From Pirellulales bacterium (GTDB taxonomy: Bacteria > Planctomycetota > Planctomycetia > Pirellulales > Thermoguttaceae), in contig JAFGFF010000253.1 of NCBI GenBank assembly GCA_016931075.1, forward strand, positions 1-42,893: DNA of 42,893 nucleotides, written 5' to 3'. Shown in pieces: positions 33,121 through 41,560 of the stretch. Every line of letters begins with the position of its first letter. The stretch's first letter is position 1. Made by a program: the position numbers and the translations under genes. The notes under the pieces were generated by a model, which saw only the letters and a program-made list of their open reading frames with translations, ran no database searches and was not told where the DNA came from.

Positions 33121-33164
33121 GCGTGCCACGGATTCACCCGAATACGTGGCACGCTGGTTTTCTT
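33121..33164 (+). terminator. Rho-independent terminator candidate after the cold-shock gene
   Basis: GCGTGCCACG (33121-33130) and CGTGGCACGC (33145-33154) form a perfect ten-base stem; inside, ATTC-ACCC-GAAT adds an inner stem. It is followed by TGGTTTTCTT on the plus strand. The T-run is short, and the location 134 bases after the stop is a little far, so this may instead be another interspersed palindrome. Confidence 0.5.
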
Positions 33165-33199
33165 GGGTAAGGTTAAAGACCGTTTCCCAGGAGTAGCGG

Positions 33200-33886
33200 C
33201 TACGTTCCGCGGGTTGCGCCGAACCATTCGATCTGCTGCCGGGGGCAGTATTCCAATTCGTGGAGCCGGCAGTAGGGCTGGAGCCATTGGGCCTTTTCGG
33301 CCAGGCCGGCCGCGTCGGTCCCTTGGGGCATGAGCATTACCCGGGCGCGATCGATCTCGGGAAATTGGGCCAGGTACTCTTCCACCTCCAGGCAATCGGC
33401 CGGTCGGTCGACGACGAACTTCACCTGGTAGTCGTATTCGGCCACAAGCCGCCGGATGACCTCGGGCATGTGGCGGGCCCGTTCATGGCGGGCCGGCCAA
33501 CGGAGATCGCGCTCGAGCGACGGCGTCGAGTTGGACAGCTTCGGGCTGATCGACATCAGGTCGCACTCGACCGGCAGGTAGATCGTGCCGGACGTCTCGA
33601 CCGTGATGTGTCGGCCTTGTTGTCGCAAGCCTTCGGACAGGGGCGCCAACTCGGCAAAGAGCATCGGTTCGCCGCCGGTGAGCACGACATGCTCGTCGCC
33701 GAATTCCTTGACTTGGCGGAGGATCTCGTCCACCGTGACGTCGTCTCCTTCCGGCGTCCACGAGGCGTAGGGCGTGTCGCAGTAACCACAACGGAGGTTG
33801 CATCCGCTCGTGCGGACGAACACGCTGGGCGTTCCTCGCAGTCGGCCTTCGCCTTGACGCGATCGGAAGAGTTCACAAATCCGCAT
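33200..33886 (-). CDS. queE: 7-carboxy-7-deazaguanine synthase
   Basis: A 228-residue radical-SAM enzyme that makes CDG, an early precursor of queuosine and other 7-deazaguanines. The cluster motif is CNLRCGYCDT (Cys29, Cys33, Cys36), with the family's N-terminal FRSRQGEG and RTSG. GGEPML and ETSGT follow in the expected places. The C-terminal part (VMLMPQGTD, LQPYCRLHELEYCPRQQIEWFG) is as in the family. No queC or queD neighbours are in the window. The gene is convergent with the cold-shock gene. It is 10 bases downstream of the preceding membrane gene, and co-transcription is likely. Confidence 0.95.
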   Translation of the reverse strand: MRICELFRSRQGEGRLRGTPSVFVRTSGCNLRCGYCDTPYASWTPEGDDVTVDEILRQVKEFGDEHVVLTGGEPMLFAELAPLSEGLRQQGRHITVETSGTIYLPVECDLMSISPKLSNSTPSLERDLRWPARHERARHMPEVIRRLVAEYDYQVKFVVDRPADCLEVEEYLAQFPEIDRARVMLMPQGTDAAGLAEKAQWLQPYCRLHELEYCPRQQIEWFGATRGT

Positions 33887-33896
33887 GATGGTCGGG

Positions 33897-34400
33897 CTAC
33901 GGGGTGTCGTCTCGTTCGTTCAGGATCCGGATCACCTCGTCACCGGGCAGGAGCAGCCGCGAGGCGATGTCGGCCGCGGAAAATCCGTAATCGGCCAGTT
34001 GGGTGATTTGTGCCCGATAATTTTCGGCTGATCGGGCCGGATCGATCGTCGGTTCGACGCCCGACCGGGCCGCCTCGAGCCGGGCCGCCGCCCGATCCGC
34101 ATCGCGAATCAGCGATTCCAAGGCGCTCATCTTCGAATCGAGCTGGGCCGACAAGTTTCGGGCCGTCTCGTGCATCTGGACTTCCCAGCGGACCAGATCG
34201 TCGGGCAGCGGCGCGTCGGAATCGTGGGATTCGTCCTCGGGCCGAGGCGTGCGGACCAATGTCGGCTGATCCTTCGGCCAGCGGCCCAACCGGCGATGCG
34301 ACCGGCGGAGCAACACCCAACAAAACACGGCCATCGCCGCCACGACCGCCAGCGTTGGGCCCGAATCGCCAAGTTTTTCTAAAAAGGCCACGATCATCAT
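33897..34400 (-). CDS. Membrane-anchored coiled-coil protein upstream of queE
   Basis: About 167 residues, not recognised by family. Residues near 15-32 (TLAVVAAMAVFCWVLLRR) form one membrane segment. A basic/Pro-rich linker follows, then a predicted coiled coil (VRWEVQMHETARNLSAQLDSK, MSALESLIRDADRAAARL), then a helical end (YGFSAADIASRLLLPGDEVIRIL) that looks like a helix-turn-helix. The open frame extends to a GTG at 34424 inside the repeat at 34419-34480, so a start at 34400 or 34397 (both ATG) is more likely. Confidence 0.75.
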   Translation of the reverse strand: MMIVAFLEKLGDSGPTLAVVAAMAVFCWVLLRRSHRRLGRWPKDQPTLVRTPRPEDESHDSDAPLPDDLVRWEVQMHETARNLSAQLDSKMSALESLIRDADRAAARLEAARSGVEPTIDPARSAENYRAQITQLADYGFSAADIASRLLLPGDEVIRILNERDDTP

Positions 34401-34418
34401 CTCTTCCAACGCTTCGTG

Positions 34419-34480
34419 TGCCACTGGCTCTGCCAGTGCTGGAACTCAAGTAATCCAAGGCACTGGCAGAGCCAGTGGCA
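34419..34480. repeat. REPIN-like doublet with perfect 21-base arms (CACTGGC class)
   Basis: Arms 34419-34439 and 34460-34480 are perfect reverse complements. Each holds the hairpin CACTGGC-TCT-GCCAGTG. It begins about 20 bases upstream of the start of the coiled-coil gene and lies in the gap after larC. Confidence 0.9.
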
Positions 34481-34524
34481 CTCTTCTTCAATGGTCTGCC
34501 ACCAAACGGGTCGTTCTTCTCCCA

Positions 34525-35715
34525 TCAATTGTCGCGCCGAACCGTCGACGGATCAAACGCATTCCGCGCCACTTCATGAACGAGTCGAAGCACCATATTC
34601 CGTTCTGTGGCGACCTGACGACACGATTCGTACTCCGGGGCAAATCGGGCCGAACCGTCGGGCAACCAGGCAATCTTGCCTTGAACCGGACCCCAGGGCG
34701 TCTCGACCTGATGAGCCTGCCGGGCCAACACACGACGCGTGGCCGGCCAGCATCGAACACCCAAGGTGGTCGTTTCCGCGAACAACACCTCCTGGACCGA
34801 CTCGATCTGGTCGGCCCGACATAGGACGCTCAGCGTCACCCCGGGCCGGTTCTTTTTCATCTGGATTGGCGTGGTCCAGACGTCCAACGCCCCGGTCTCC
34901 CAGAGCCGCTCGATGCAGTAGCCTATCATTTGTCCACTCAGGTCGTCCAGATTGGTCTCGACGACCCAAACGGCCTCGGGCGTTTCGTTCTGGTCGGCCG
35001 CCGCCCGACCGACGAACAATCGCAGGACGTTGGCCTGGCCCTCCAGGTCGCGTTGGCCGGCCCCGCAGCCGATCCGGTCGATCGTCATCGCCGGAACCGG
35101 GCCAAACCGGTCGACCAACGTGGCCAGGATCGCCGCGCCGGTCGGCGTGGTCAACTCGGCTTGGATCGATGATTCGGCCAGCGGGATGCCCCGGAGCAAC
35201 TCGACCGTGGCCGGCGCGGGGATGCCACATCGGCCGTGGGCCATATCGAGCGTGCCTCCGCCGGTCGGCACGGGCGAGGCGGCCAACCGCTCGATTCCCA
35301 GTAGATCGAACCCGACGGCCACGCCCACGATGTCGACGATCGAATCGACCGCACCGACTTCGTGGAAATGCACTTTTTCGACCGGCACGCCATGCACCCG
35401 CGCTTCTGCCTCGCCCAACCGCCGGAAAATCCGCCCGACTGTGTCTTTCTGATGCGAGTTGAGCCGGCTGGCCTCGATCAGGGAAAGGATTTCAGACAGA
35501 TGGCGAGGAGGCTGCTCGGGGGTGTATTCAACCGTGACTTGGGTCGCCCGAAACCCGTGTTTACGGACCTCCTGAGCAACCAGCCGACACCCGGGCAGCC
35601 CGAATGAGCCTATCACTTCGTTGAGTTGGTCGATCTCCACGCCCGCGTCGACCAACGCTCCGAGCGTCATGTCACCGCTGATCCCGCAAGTGCAGTCGAG
35701 GTAGCCCGTCTTCAT
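34525..35715 (-). CDS. larC: Nickel-pincer cofactor biosynthesis protein
   Basis: A 396-residue LarC, which inserts nickel into the pincer cofactor used by lactate racemase and other LarA-type enzymes. The N-terminus MKTGYLDCTCGISGDMTLGA has the family's DCxxGxSGDM motif. HFHEVGAVDSIVDIVG, MAHGRCGIPAPAT and ELTTPTGAAIL are in the expected order, and the C-terminal domain shows ETNLDDLSGQMIGY and PIQMKKNRPGV. Here the gene is one frame, unlike the Lactobacillus larC1/larC2 arrangement with a programmed frameshift. No larA, larB or larE is seen nearby, so the client enzyme is unknown. The start at 35715 aligns with the family. Confidence 0.94.
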   Translation of the reverse strand: MKTGYLDCTCGISGDMTLGALVDAGVEIDQLNEVIGSFGLPGCRLVAQEVRKHGFRATQVTVEYTPEQPPRHLSEILSLIEASRLNSHQKDTVGRIFRRLGEAEARVHGVPVEKVHFHEVGAVDSIVDIVGVAVGFDLLGIERLAASPVPTGGGTLDMAHGRCGIPAPATVELLRGIPLAESSIQAELTTPTGAAILATLVDRFGPVPAMTIDRIGCGAGQRDLEGQANVLRLFVGRAAADQNETPEAVWVVETNLDDLSGQMIGYCIERLWETGALDVWTTPIQMKKNRPGVTLSVLCRADQIESVQEVLFAETTTLGVRCWPATRRVLARQAHQVETPWGPVQGKIAWLPDGSARFAPEYESCRQVATERNMVLRLVHEVARNAFDPSTVRRDN

Positions 35716-35916
35716 GGTGGTGCGGTTTTCCCTAGTCTGGTCGGTGGAACACCAGGTTGTGCTGGCCAAGACATCCTATTGTGACACCAAGTGTCCCTCA
35801 GGGCGAGACCTTCGGAGCAGGGAGGCCGACACGAGGTTGACCCGGGTAGGCCACCTCGCTACAGTACCGCGTCACTGTGTCCCGTAGACGACCCCCATTC
35901 TTGTGGTCCGATTGCC

Positions 35917-36900
35917 ATGAACGCCCTCGCCGCTCAAGTGGACTCGGTCTCGGCCCTGGAGAACTTCGAGCCGGGACTGCCCGACCGGATGCGGATTCTC
36001 TATATCGCCACGACCCAGCGGACGGGTGACTGGCTGGCCAAGGCGCTGGCCGCCGACAGTGCGTCGGAGGTTGAGCTCGAAGAGGCAATCGGCAGCATGG
36101 CCGGCATGGCTCGGCTCCGCGAAGAGCTGTTCGACGCCGTGCTGGTAAGTCATCAGCCGGGCGAGCTGGACGCCCTGGAGTTGATCGAGGGCTATCGCAC
36201 CGGCGTGGCCGATGCACCGCTGATCGTCCTGGGCACTGAAAGCGAACAGGAGATGCGTTCGCTCTGCTACGAGGTCGGCGCCGACGCCTATGTATGCGTT
36301 CACACGACGACCACGCGCAACTTGATCTGGATCCTCGCTCGGGCGATCGAACGCCACGAGCTGATCCGCCAGAACCAGCGTCTGACCCAGGCCCAGCAGC
36401 GCCGCCTGCACCAGGAGCACGAGGAGGCGGCCCGGTTGCTAGACCAGCAACGGGTCTTGATCGACGACCTGAAGACGCTCCAGTCGGGCAGCGATCTGGA
36501 CGAGTCGTTTGAGTGGGAATCGTCGGCCAGCCGGTCTCCCCTCACGGCACGAGTTGACCGCCCCGACCTACCAACCGAGTTGATCGACCACTATCGCGAG
36601 TTGCTGCGGACCTACGTGATCATGGGCTCGGGCAACCTGGTCGGTGAGTTGTCCCGCCTGGCCGGCTTGCTGACCAGCGTCGGCGTGACCGCTCGGGAGA
36701 CGATGCAATTGCATTTGTACGTCCTGGAAGAACTCGTCCAAGGCCTCGGCGCCCGGAGCACGCGTCACGTCATGACTCGGGCCGATCTGCTCGTCCTGGA
36801 GATCATGATCCACCTGGCCGAAGGCTACCGCATCCGCTACGTCCAGCGCGTCGAGCCCTACGTCCAGCCAATGCTGCCGGGATTCGATTCGCCCGCCTGA
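35917..36900 (+). CDS. Receiver-like (pseudo-receiver) protein with coiled coil
   Basis: A 327-residue protein. Residues 24-150 have the length and pattern of a response-regulator receiver (MRILYIATTQRTGDWLAKAL, FDAVLVSHQPGELDALEL, DAPLIVLGTES, VGADAYVCV), but the phosphoacceptor Asp position reads VSH and the acidic pair near the N-terminus is missing. A coiled coil follows (RQNQRLTQAQQRRLHQEHEEA). Residues 220-327 are a helical domain (HYRELLRTYVIMGSGNLVGEL, LHLYVLEELVQGLGARSTRH). It therefore probably acts by protein contact, not phosphotransfer. The start at 35917 (MNALAAQVDSV) was chosen over the longer frame to 35791. Confidence 0.75.
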   Translation: MNALAAQVDSVSALENFEPGLPDRMRILYIATTQRTGDWLAKALAADSASEVELEEAIGSMAGMARLREELFDAVLVSHQPGELDALELIEGYRTGVADAPLIVLGTESEQEMRSLCYEVGADAYVCVHTTTTRNLIWILARAIERHELIRQNQRLTQAQQRRLHQEHEEAARLLDQQRVLIDDLKTLQSGSDLDESFEWESSASRSPLTARVDRPDLPTELIDHYRELLRTYVIMGSGNLVGELSRLAGLLTSVGVTARETMQLHLYVLEELVQGLGARSTRHVMTRADLLVLEIMIHLAEGYRIRYVQRVEPYVQPMLPGFDSPA

Positions 36901-36918
36901 CGTTCTATCGCAAGGCCC

Positions 36919-36944
36919 CGGCCACGACGGAGTGTGGCCTTTCA
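36919..36944. repeat. Single hairpin of the TGGAGGG class
   Basis: Read on the minus strand it gives GGCCAC-A-CTCCGT-C-GTGGCC, one base change from the right unit at 14634-14659. The stem pair next to the loop is A-C, so it is slightly decayed. It lies just after the stop of the receiver-like gene and may end that transcript, or simply be a solitary repeat. Confidence 0.7.
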
Positions 36945-36959
36945 TAGCAGTGCGAATGC

Positions 36960-37514
36960 TTACTCTTGATCGGATTCATGGGCCTGTTCTCGGGTTCTTT
37001 CGTCAGCCAAGGCTGTCTCAACGATGTAGCAAGTGAACCGCCTGGCAAGGGGGAGACCAACGACTGCCCAAGCTATCAGCATGAGCGAGCCGACCACCAG
37101 CAGCATGTGCCCCTTCTCCAGCCCTGCGAAAAGAGCCACCATGCAAAATGGCAGGGACATAACGGATAAGAAAACGGTCGGAAAAATCAACAACAAATAA
37201 CCAGCTCGATGACGACCACGCCGGATTCCCGCTTGTGACATTTGACCAACGCCGTAAGCCCAAGCTAATCCGACCAAGAGCCATGCCACACCGGTTAAGA
37301 CCAGTAATAATCGCGAATTAGTCTGAATCATTTGAATCAGTGCCGTGGGGACCTGAATGAGTACGAACAAACAAAGGAAATCCGCAATGGTGAACTGACT
37401 AGGGCCTCTGTTTCGCGCGGCTGCCTGTGTCAATGGCTTGATGGCCCAACTGATTATTGGCGCACACCCCAAAAGGAGAAAAGGTATTGCTAAAATGGCG
37501 GCGGCCAGTGTCAT
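36960..37514 (-). CDS. Multi-pass membrane protein of unknown function
   Basis: A 184-residue protein with about five hydrophobic segments: MTLAAAILAIPFLLLGC, FTIADFLCLFVLIQVPTALI, LLLVLTGVAWLLVGLAWAYG, AGYLLLIFPTVFLSVMSLPF and HMLLVVGSLMLIAWAVVGLP. The QFTIADFLCLFVLIQ segment is of the sort found in many small planctomycete membrane proteins. Charged N- and C-terminal ends face the cytoplasm by the positive-inside rule. G+C content is lower than in the genes around. The two neighbours are on the opposite strand. Confidence 0.75.
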   Translation of the reverse strand: MTLAAAILAIPFLLLGCAPIISWAIKPLTQAAARNRGPSQFTIADFLCLFVLIQVPTALIQMIQTNSRLLLVLTGVAWLLVGLAWAYGVGQMSQAGIRRGRHRAGYLLLIFPTVFLSVMSLPFCMVALFAGLEKGHMLLVVGSLMLIAWAVVGLPLARRFTCYIVETALADERTREQAHESDQE

Positions 37515-37818
37515 GATAGTTCCGTTTACCCGGCCAGAAGGGTGTTAAGATCTTGGTCCCAGGAATGCCACGGCCCCGCCTGATCCTAGCCGCTGATCTT
37601 ACTGAGAGGAAGTCGGGGGAATAGTCCTGGTGGTCTCAACCAGTCAATGTCAGGTAAATCCGTAGGCAGGGTCACGACCCAGCCTATGAGATTAGCCTTT
37701 TCCCTGCCCGACATGGATCGTTAGACGGACCACTAGGGTGGCTTGCGGAATTGGTTGATTGGTGAATAATTCGTGCAGTAGAGACCCCGTATTGCACTGC
37801 CAAAGGAGGTCGCAAGCC
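37515..37818. other. Divergent gap upstream of the response regulator gene
   Basis: About 300 bases. It contains the promoter candidate at 37743-37771 and a strong ribosome site at 37803-37809. A direct or inverted repeat of the families above is not visible. TTGTCAATGTCAGG-like sequence at 37640 shows no pairing partner. Confidence 0.4.
37743..37771 (+). promoter_or_regulatory. Promoter candidate for the response regulator gene
   Basis: TTGCGG (37743-37748) and ATAATT (37766-37771) are 17 bases apart, with the gene's perfect AAAGGAGGT ribosome site 32 bases further down. The -10 box is a moderate match. Confidence 0.4.
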
Positions 37819-38259
37819 ATGATCGGTCGAGCAGTCGAGTTCCTTCTCGTTGAGGACGATCCGGACGACGTCTGGGTGACGCAACAGACGCTCAACGAGG
37901 CCAAAATCACGAACAACCTGCATGTGGCCTCCGATGGCGAACAGGCCCTAGCCTTTCTGCGACGAGAGGGGGCATACAGCGAGGCCCCCCGCCCGGACAT
38001 GATCCTCCTCGACCTGAACCTCCCGAAACGGGACGGCCGGGAGCTTCTGGGGGATCTGGACAAGGACGAGAAACTGCGTGACATTCCAGTGGTCGTGCTT
38101 ACCACCTCCCAGGCGGAGGAAGACATTCTCCGTGCCCGGGATTTGAACTGCCACAGCTACATCAGCAAGCCCGTTCGGTTGGACCACCTGCTTATGCTGA
38201 TCCAATCCTTGGACGATTTCTGGGTGACGATCGTACGGCTCCCGAGCGAAGGCGAATAA
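37819..38259 (+). CDS. CheY-like single-domain response regulator
   Basis: A 146-residue receiver domain with no output domain. The acidic pair is Asp13-Asp14 (VEDDPDD), the phosphoacceptor is Asp65 (MILLDLNLPKRDG), Thr95/Thr96 (VVLTTS) and Lys117 (YISKPVR) are the switch residues. It resembles Rcp1/phytochrome-linked regulators in the LDLNLPKRDGRELL and IPVVVLTTSQAEEDI segments, so its partner is probably a hybrid or PAS-type histidine kinase elsewhere. The ribosome site, AAAGGAGGT, nine bases before the start, is the strongest in the window, which suggests high expression. No kinase gene is adjacent. Confidence 0.95.
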   Translation: MIGRAVEFLLVEDDPDDVWVTQQTLNEAKITNNLHVASDGEQALAFLRREGAYSEAPRPDMILLDLNLPKRDGRELLGDLDKDEKLRDIPVVVLTTSQAEEDILRARDLNCHSYISKPVRLDHLLMLIQSLDDFWVTIVRLPSEGE

Positions 38260-38406
38260 AACCTATTTCTGATGAAAATAGTGTGGAAAATAGAGTGACT
38301 CCCCCCAATAGGGCTAAAAATGTAAAGAAATGCGGAATGACGTTCCTTGGGAGGGTTGACCGAACGAGAAGAATGGTTTAGTTATTGGATCTGTTGCATA
38401 CTAGGA

Positions 38407-38817
38407 ATGGACTCACCTTTGACTGGGGCTTGGCCAATGCGGACGTCTTCGATTGTCGGACTGACTGGTCTGGTGCTGCTCGCGTTAGCTGGCGTAGCCG
38501 GCGCGTCGCCTTCCCTTTATGGTCCTGGCGATGCCACGGGCGATGGTTATGTCGACGTGTTGGATGCCCGCGCCCTCGCCGCACACTGGCTTCGGCCGGG
38601 CGAGTGGGCGGATGGTGACTTCAACAGTGATGGAATCATCAACGATCTGGATGCTTCCATTATGGCCGCCAACTGGCACGTCCGGTATGACATTGAAGTC
38701 GAACCTGATCCCGAGCACTCCACCAACCCTGAAGCGTCCAGTCTGATTGTTTGGAGTGTCCTTGGACTGTGTGTCGGGGCTGGATTCTGGCGGCGAAACC
38801 GCCGGCCAGCCGGCTGA
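38407..38817 (+). CDS. Secreted dockerin-type protein with PEP-CTERM-like tail
   Basis: A 136-residue exported protein. The N-terminus is a signal peptide (MRTSSIVGLTGLVLLALAGV, from an internal Met; the longer start at 38407 adds ten residues). A dockerin-like pair of calcium loops follows: GDATGDGYVDVLDARALAAH and GDFNSDGIINDLDASIMAAN, each with Asp/Asn at the usual positions. The C-terminus SSLIVWSVLGLCVGAGFW followed by RRNRR is a membrane segment plus basic cluster, as in PEP-CTERM sorting signals, though the PEP triplet reads PEA. It would be held in the envelope and sorted or cleaved by an exosortase. No cohesin or exosortase gene is in the window. Confidence 0.8.
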   Translation: MDSPLTGAWPMRTSSIVGLTGLVLLALAGVAGASPSLYGPGDATGDGYVDVLDARALAAHWLRPGEWADGDFNSDGIINDLDASIMAANWHVRYDIEVEPDPEHSTNPEASSLIVWSVLGLCVGAGFWRRNRRPAG

Positions 38818-38910
38818 TCTCACGGCGCTTTACGAGAACGAGCCCAAACGGTCGCCCTGATTCACTCAGAGCGGCCGGTTTCATTTCTTGGCGGGCAGGT
38901 CGCGTCTCGG

Positions 38911-39969
38911 CTAGGGAACGTCCGGCTGGAGCGCTTCGAGCCGTTCTTCCAGTGCCGTTTGGCCGGCGAGGAAATCCAATCCTATGGCCACAGCCCACAG
39001 CGGTCGGGTGCCCAATCGGGACAGCGCCAGCTTGACCAAGTCCTTGTGGGTGCAGAGAATCACTTCGACGTCCAACCGCTCAGCCCAGCGGGCCAACGAC
39101 TCGACGTCAGAGCGGTTGTAGCGATGGTGGTCGGGGAACTCGCGGAAATCGACTACCCGATAGCCACAGGCGTCGAGCGTATGTTGGAACCCGGCCGGGT
39201 TGCCCAGCCCACAAAACGCGGCCACCGCCCGATTGCGAAGACTTTCAAGCGGTTCTTCCTGTCCGTCAGCGCTCAGTAACAACTCGGGGGCGTGGACCAG
39301 TTCGAGCCAGGCAGCCTCTGGGACCCACTGCCGGACCTGGCAGCGCAACGCGTCGCGCTCGTCCTGCGAGAGCATATCAGCCCGGGAGAGCCCGATCACG
39401 TTGGCCCTGCGAAGACCGGCGACCGGCTCGCGAAGCGTCCCACGGGGAAAGACGTGTCCGAAGCCAAACGGTTCCAGGGCGTCCAGCAGGACGACGTCCA
39501 GGTCCCGGGCGATCCGCCGGTGCTGGAAGCCATCGTCCAGCACGAGCAGTTGCATGTCGAGTTCGTCGATTGCCACCTGGGCGGCTGCCACGCGGTCGGG
39601 ATTTTCCAGATGCGGGACGTCGGGCAGGCGCTGTTCAAGTTCTAAAGCCTCGTCGTTGGCGCCGCCGTCGTCGGCCCCGTATCCTCGGCTGAGCACGGCC
39701 ACCCGAAGGCCCCGCTGCCGGAACCACCCGGCGATCCACCGGACCATGGGCGTCTTGCCTGTCCCGCCCAACGTCAGGTTGCCCACGCTGACCACCGGCA
39801 CGTCGACCCGCTCAACGGCTGCCACGCCGGAGTCGTACCGCCGATTCCGCCACCGGACGGCTGCGGCGTAGGGAAACTCGGCCAGCCCCAAGCCCATTCG
39901 CAAGAGGCTCGCGCGCAGCCCCCGCCGTTGACCACTGACCAGATCGCGAAACTCGGACGGGCTAAACAA
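38911..39969 (-). CDS. lpxK: Tetraacyldisaccharide 4'-kinase
   Basis: A 352-residue inner-membrane kinase that phosphorylates the 4' position of the tetraacyl disaccharide in lipid A synthesis. P-loop GNLTLGGTGKTP is at residues 63-74; VLSRGYGA, VLDDGFQHRRIARDLDVVLLDA and the region FCGLGNPAGFQ are the usual later signatures. The start appears to be a TTG at 39969 with GAGG in front, since the frame is closed just upstream and the next ATG (39897) would lose the conserved N-terminal FRDLVSGQRRG. It shows that the organism makes lipid A. It ends 93 bases after the dockerin gene on the other strand. Confidence 0.95.
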   Translation of the reverse strand: MFSPSEFRDLVSGQRRGLRASLLRMGLGLAEFPYAAAVRWRNRRYDSGVAAVERVDVPVVSVGNLTLGGTGKTPMVRWIAGWFRQRGLRVAVLSRGYGADDGGANDEALELEQRLPDVPHLENPDRVAAAQVAIDELDMQLLVLDDGFQHRRIARDLDVVLLDALEPFGFGHVFPRGTLREPVAGLRRANVIGLSRADMLSQDERDALRCQVRQWVPEAAWLELVHAPELLLSADGQEEPLESLRNRAVAAFCGLGNPAGFQHTLDACGYRVVDFREFPDHHRYNRSDVESLARWAERLDVEVILCTHKDLVKLALSRLGTRPLWAVAIGLDFLAGQTALEERLEALQPDVP

Positions 39970-40087
39970 ACCGGCGCCTCATTCGTTGAGAACGAATTCA
40001 AACCGCCGCCGATTATCGCCCGAGGGTGTCCCGCTGGCAAGAGAGTCCTCGAGGCAATTGCCCGCAATCCATCCTGCCGCTCTGACG

Positions 40088-41560
40088 TCAGTGCCCCCCT
40101 TCATTGGCTTTTTCCTCGGCGATGATTTTTTGGATCCGTTTGAGCGACTCCTTGTTGCGCAACAGATGACACTCCTGTGCCCAATTGAGCGTGGTGAGGC
40201 CCCAGAACCGGGTGCTTTGCTTTTTGGATTCGTCGAGGAGCTTCAGCGTGTCCAAGGCGAACTGGTCCATGACGCGGACGATTTGTTCCAATCGCGCTTT
40301 TTCAGCGGGGCTGAAGGGGCAAGGCTTCTGGTCGAGCATAGCCACGAGGTCGGTGGATCGGGGATTTCCGCCCCCATGTGGCAACTTGTCCTGGATCGTC
40401 TCGCGATAGTACTTGTTGAAAAGCCCGGCGGAGAGTCGGAACAGTGCGCTGGAAGCCCTGCTTCGGATCCTTTCGTCCTCCGTCGCGTCACGAGCCAGTT
40501 GGCCCAGCGCGGCCGCGTCCTTATTGAGTTGTTCCCAACTCGTCGTGTAGAAGTCGGGATCTCCGTAGCAATCGGCCAAGGCCCGGCGGAAATCCACGTC
40601 CAGCGATTTGTCCGCCAACATCGCGCGGAAGGGCGAGGGATCGATGGCCTTGCCCTCCTTGGCGAACGACCGGCTATAGGCCTGGAAGAACGGTCCCACG
40701 GCGGTGTAGAAAAACACGCCCATGCGTCCGCCGTTGGTGACGTCGGTCCTTTTCGGGTCTTTCAGAAGCCACGCCAAGGTTTTGCGGGACCCCTCGACCA
40801 GCTCGTCCCGGTTCATCTTCTGGACGTAGAAATGGGTCCGATTCCAGTCTTTCTCATCGAGGACCTCCATGTAGACATCGAGGATCGGCCTGCCCGAGTA
40901 GCTGGTGACGCGCTCGTTTCCGCGCGCCTCTCCGGTCCAGAGCACTCGGCCTTGTTTATCGATGTACGCGTCGTTCCCTTGGAACCGGACTTATGCCAGC
41001 CCATGATAAAAGGGTATCGCCTGGTCGAACCGGGGCTCGATCACCGTCTTGCCTTGGGTGTTGACGTAGCCATAGCGGCTGACGCCGGCCTTTTTATCCC
41101 ATTCGCAGAACTGCAGGAACCCCTCGGTGAATTGTCGCGGGCACACGGACGTCAAGCGACGCAGCCTCTTGCCCTTCCGATCGATGAGGAAATAGAACCC
41201 ACGCCCCACGTCCGCCGTGTATTCGATCACGGTCACGCAGGCCAGGTCCTTTTGGAATCGTGACACTTCGGAAAACTGGGGCTCGATGACGAAGTCCCCG
41301 GCCCGGTCGATGTAGCCCCAATTTCCCCCGAACTTGACCGCGGCCAGTCCTTCGGAAAACGGTTTGCCGTCAACGGCATAGCCATCGGTGACATCGAGGC
41401 GAATCGCGGAGAATTCCTTGCCGCTCTCGAACACGCACGGGATAACGAGTTGGCCTTTGGAGTTGATGTAGCCCGCCTTGTCCTTGCTGACCGCGGGAAG
41501 CAACTCGGCGGCGGACAGCCCCGGGCTCGTCGCGCCGCCAAGGACCGACAACACGAGCAA
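40088..41560 (-). pseudogene. WG-repeat secreted protein interrupted by a stop codon
   Basis: The minus-strand frame from about 41560 gives a signal-like segment (LLVLSVLGGATSPGLSAAE) and then WG/KWG-type repeats: AGYINSKGQLVIPCVFE, GLAAVKFGGNWGYIDRAGDF, RYGYVNTQGKTVIEPRFDQA. At 40993-40991 a TAA interrupts the next repeat after IPFYHGLA. The same frame goes on without break: VRFQGNDAYIDKQGRVLWTG, then a 280-residue helical C-terminal part to 40088 (LARDATEDERIRSRASSALF and others). So a single in-frame stop splits one protein of about 490 residues. No ATG start remains; only a TTG at 41560, next to a palindromic repeat, is in frame. It is probably a decaying gene; readthrough cannot be excluded. 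Confidence 0.75.

Noticed and set aside
34397-34424. GTG start at 34424 for the coiled-coil gene
   Set aside because: It lies inside the inverted repeat at 34419-34480; two ATG codons just downstream are more likely.
39986-41263. A 425-codon plus-strand frame across the WG-repeat gene
   Set aside because: The minus strand shows WG repeats in one frame; the plus frame is its shadow.
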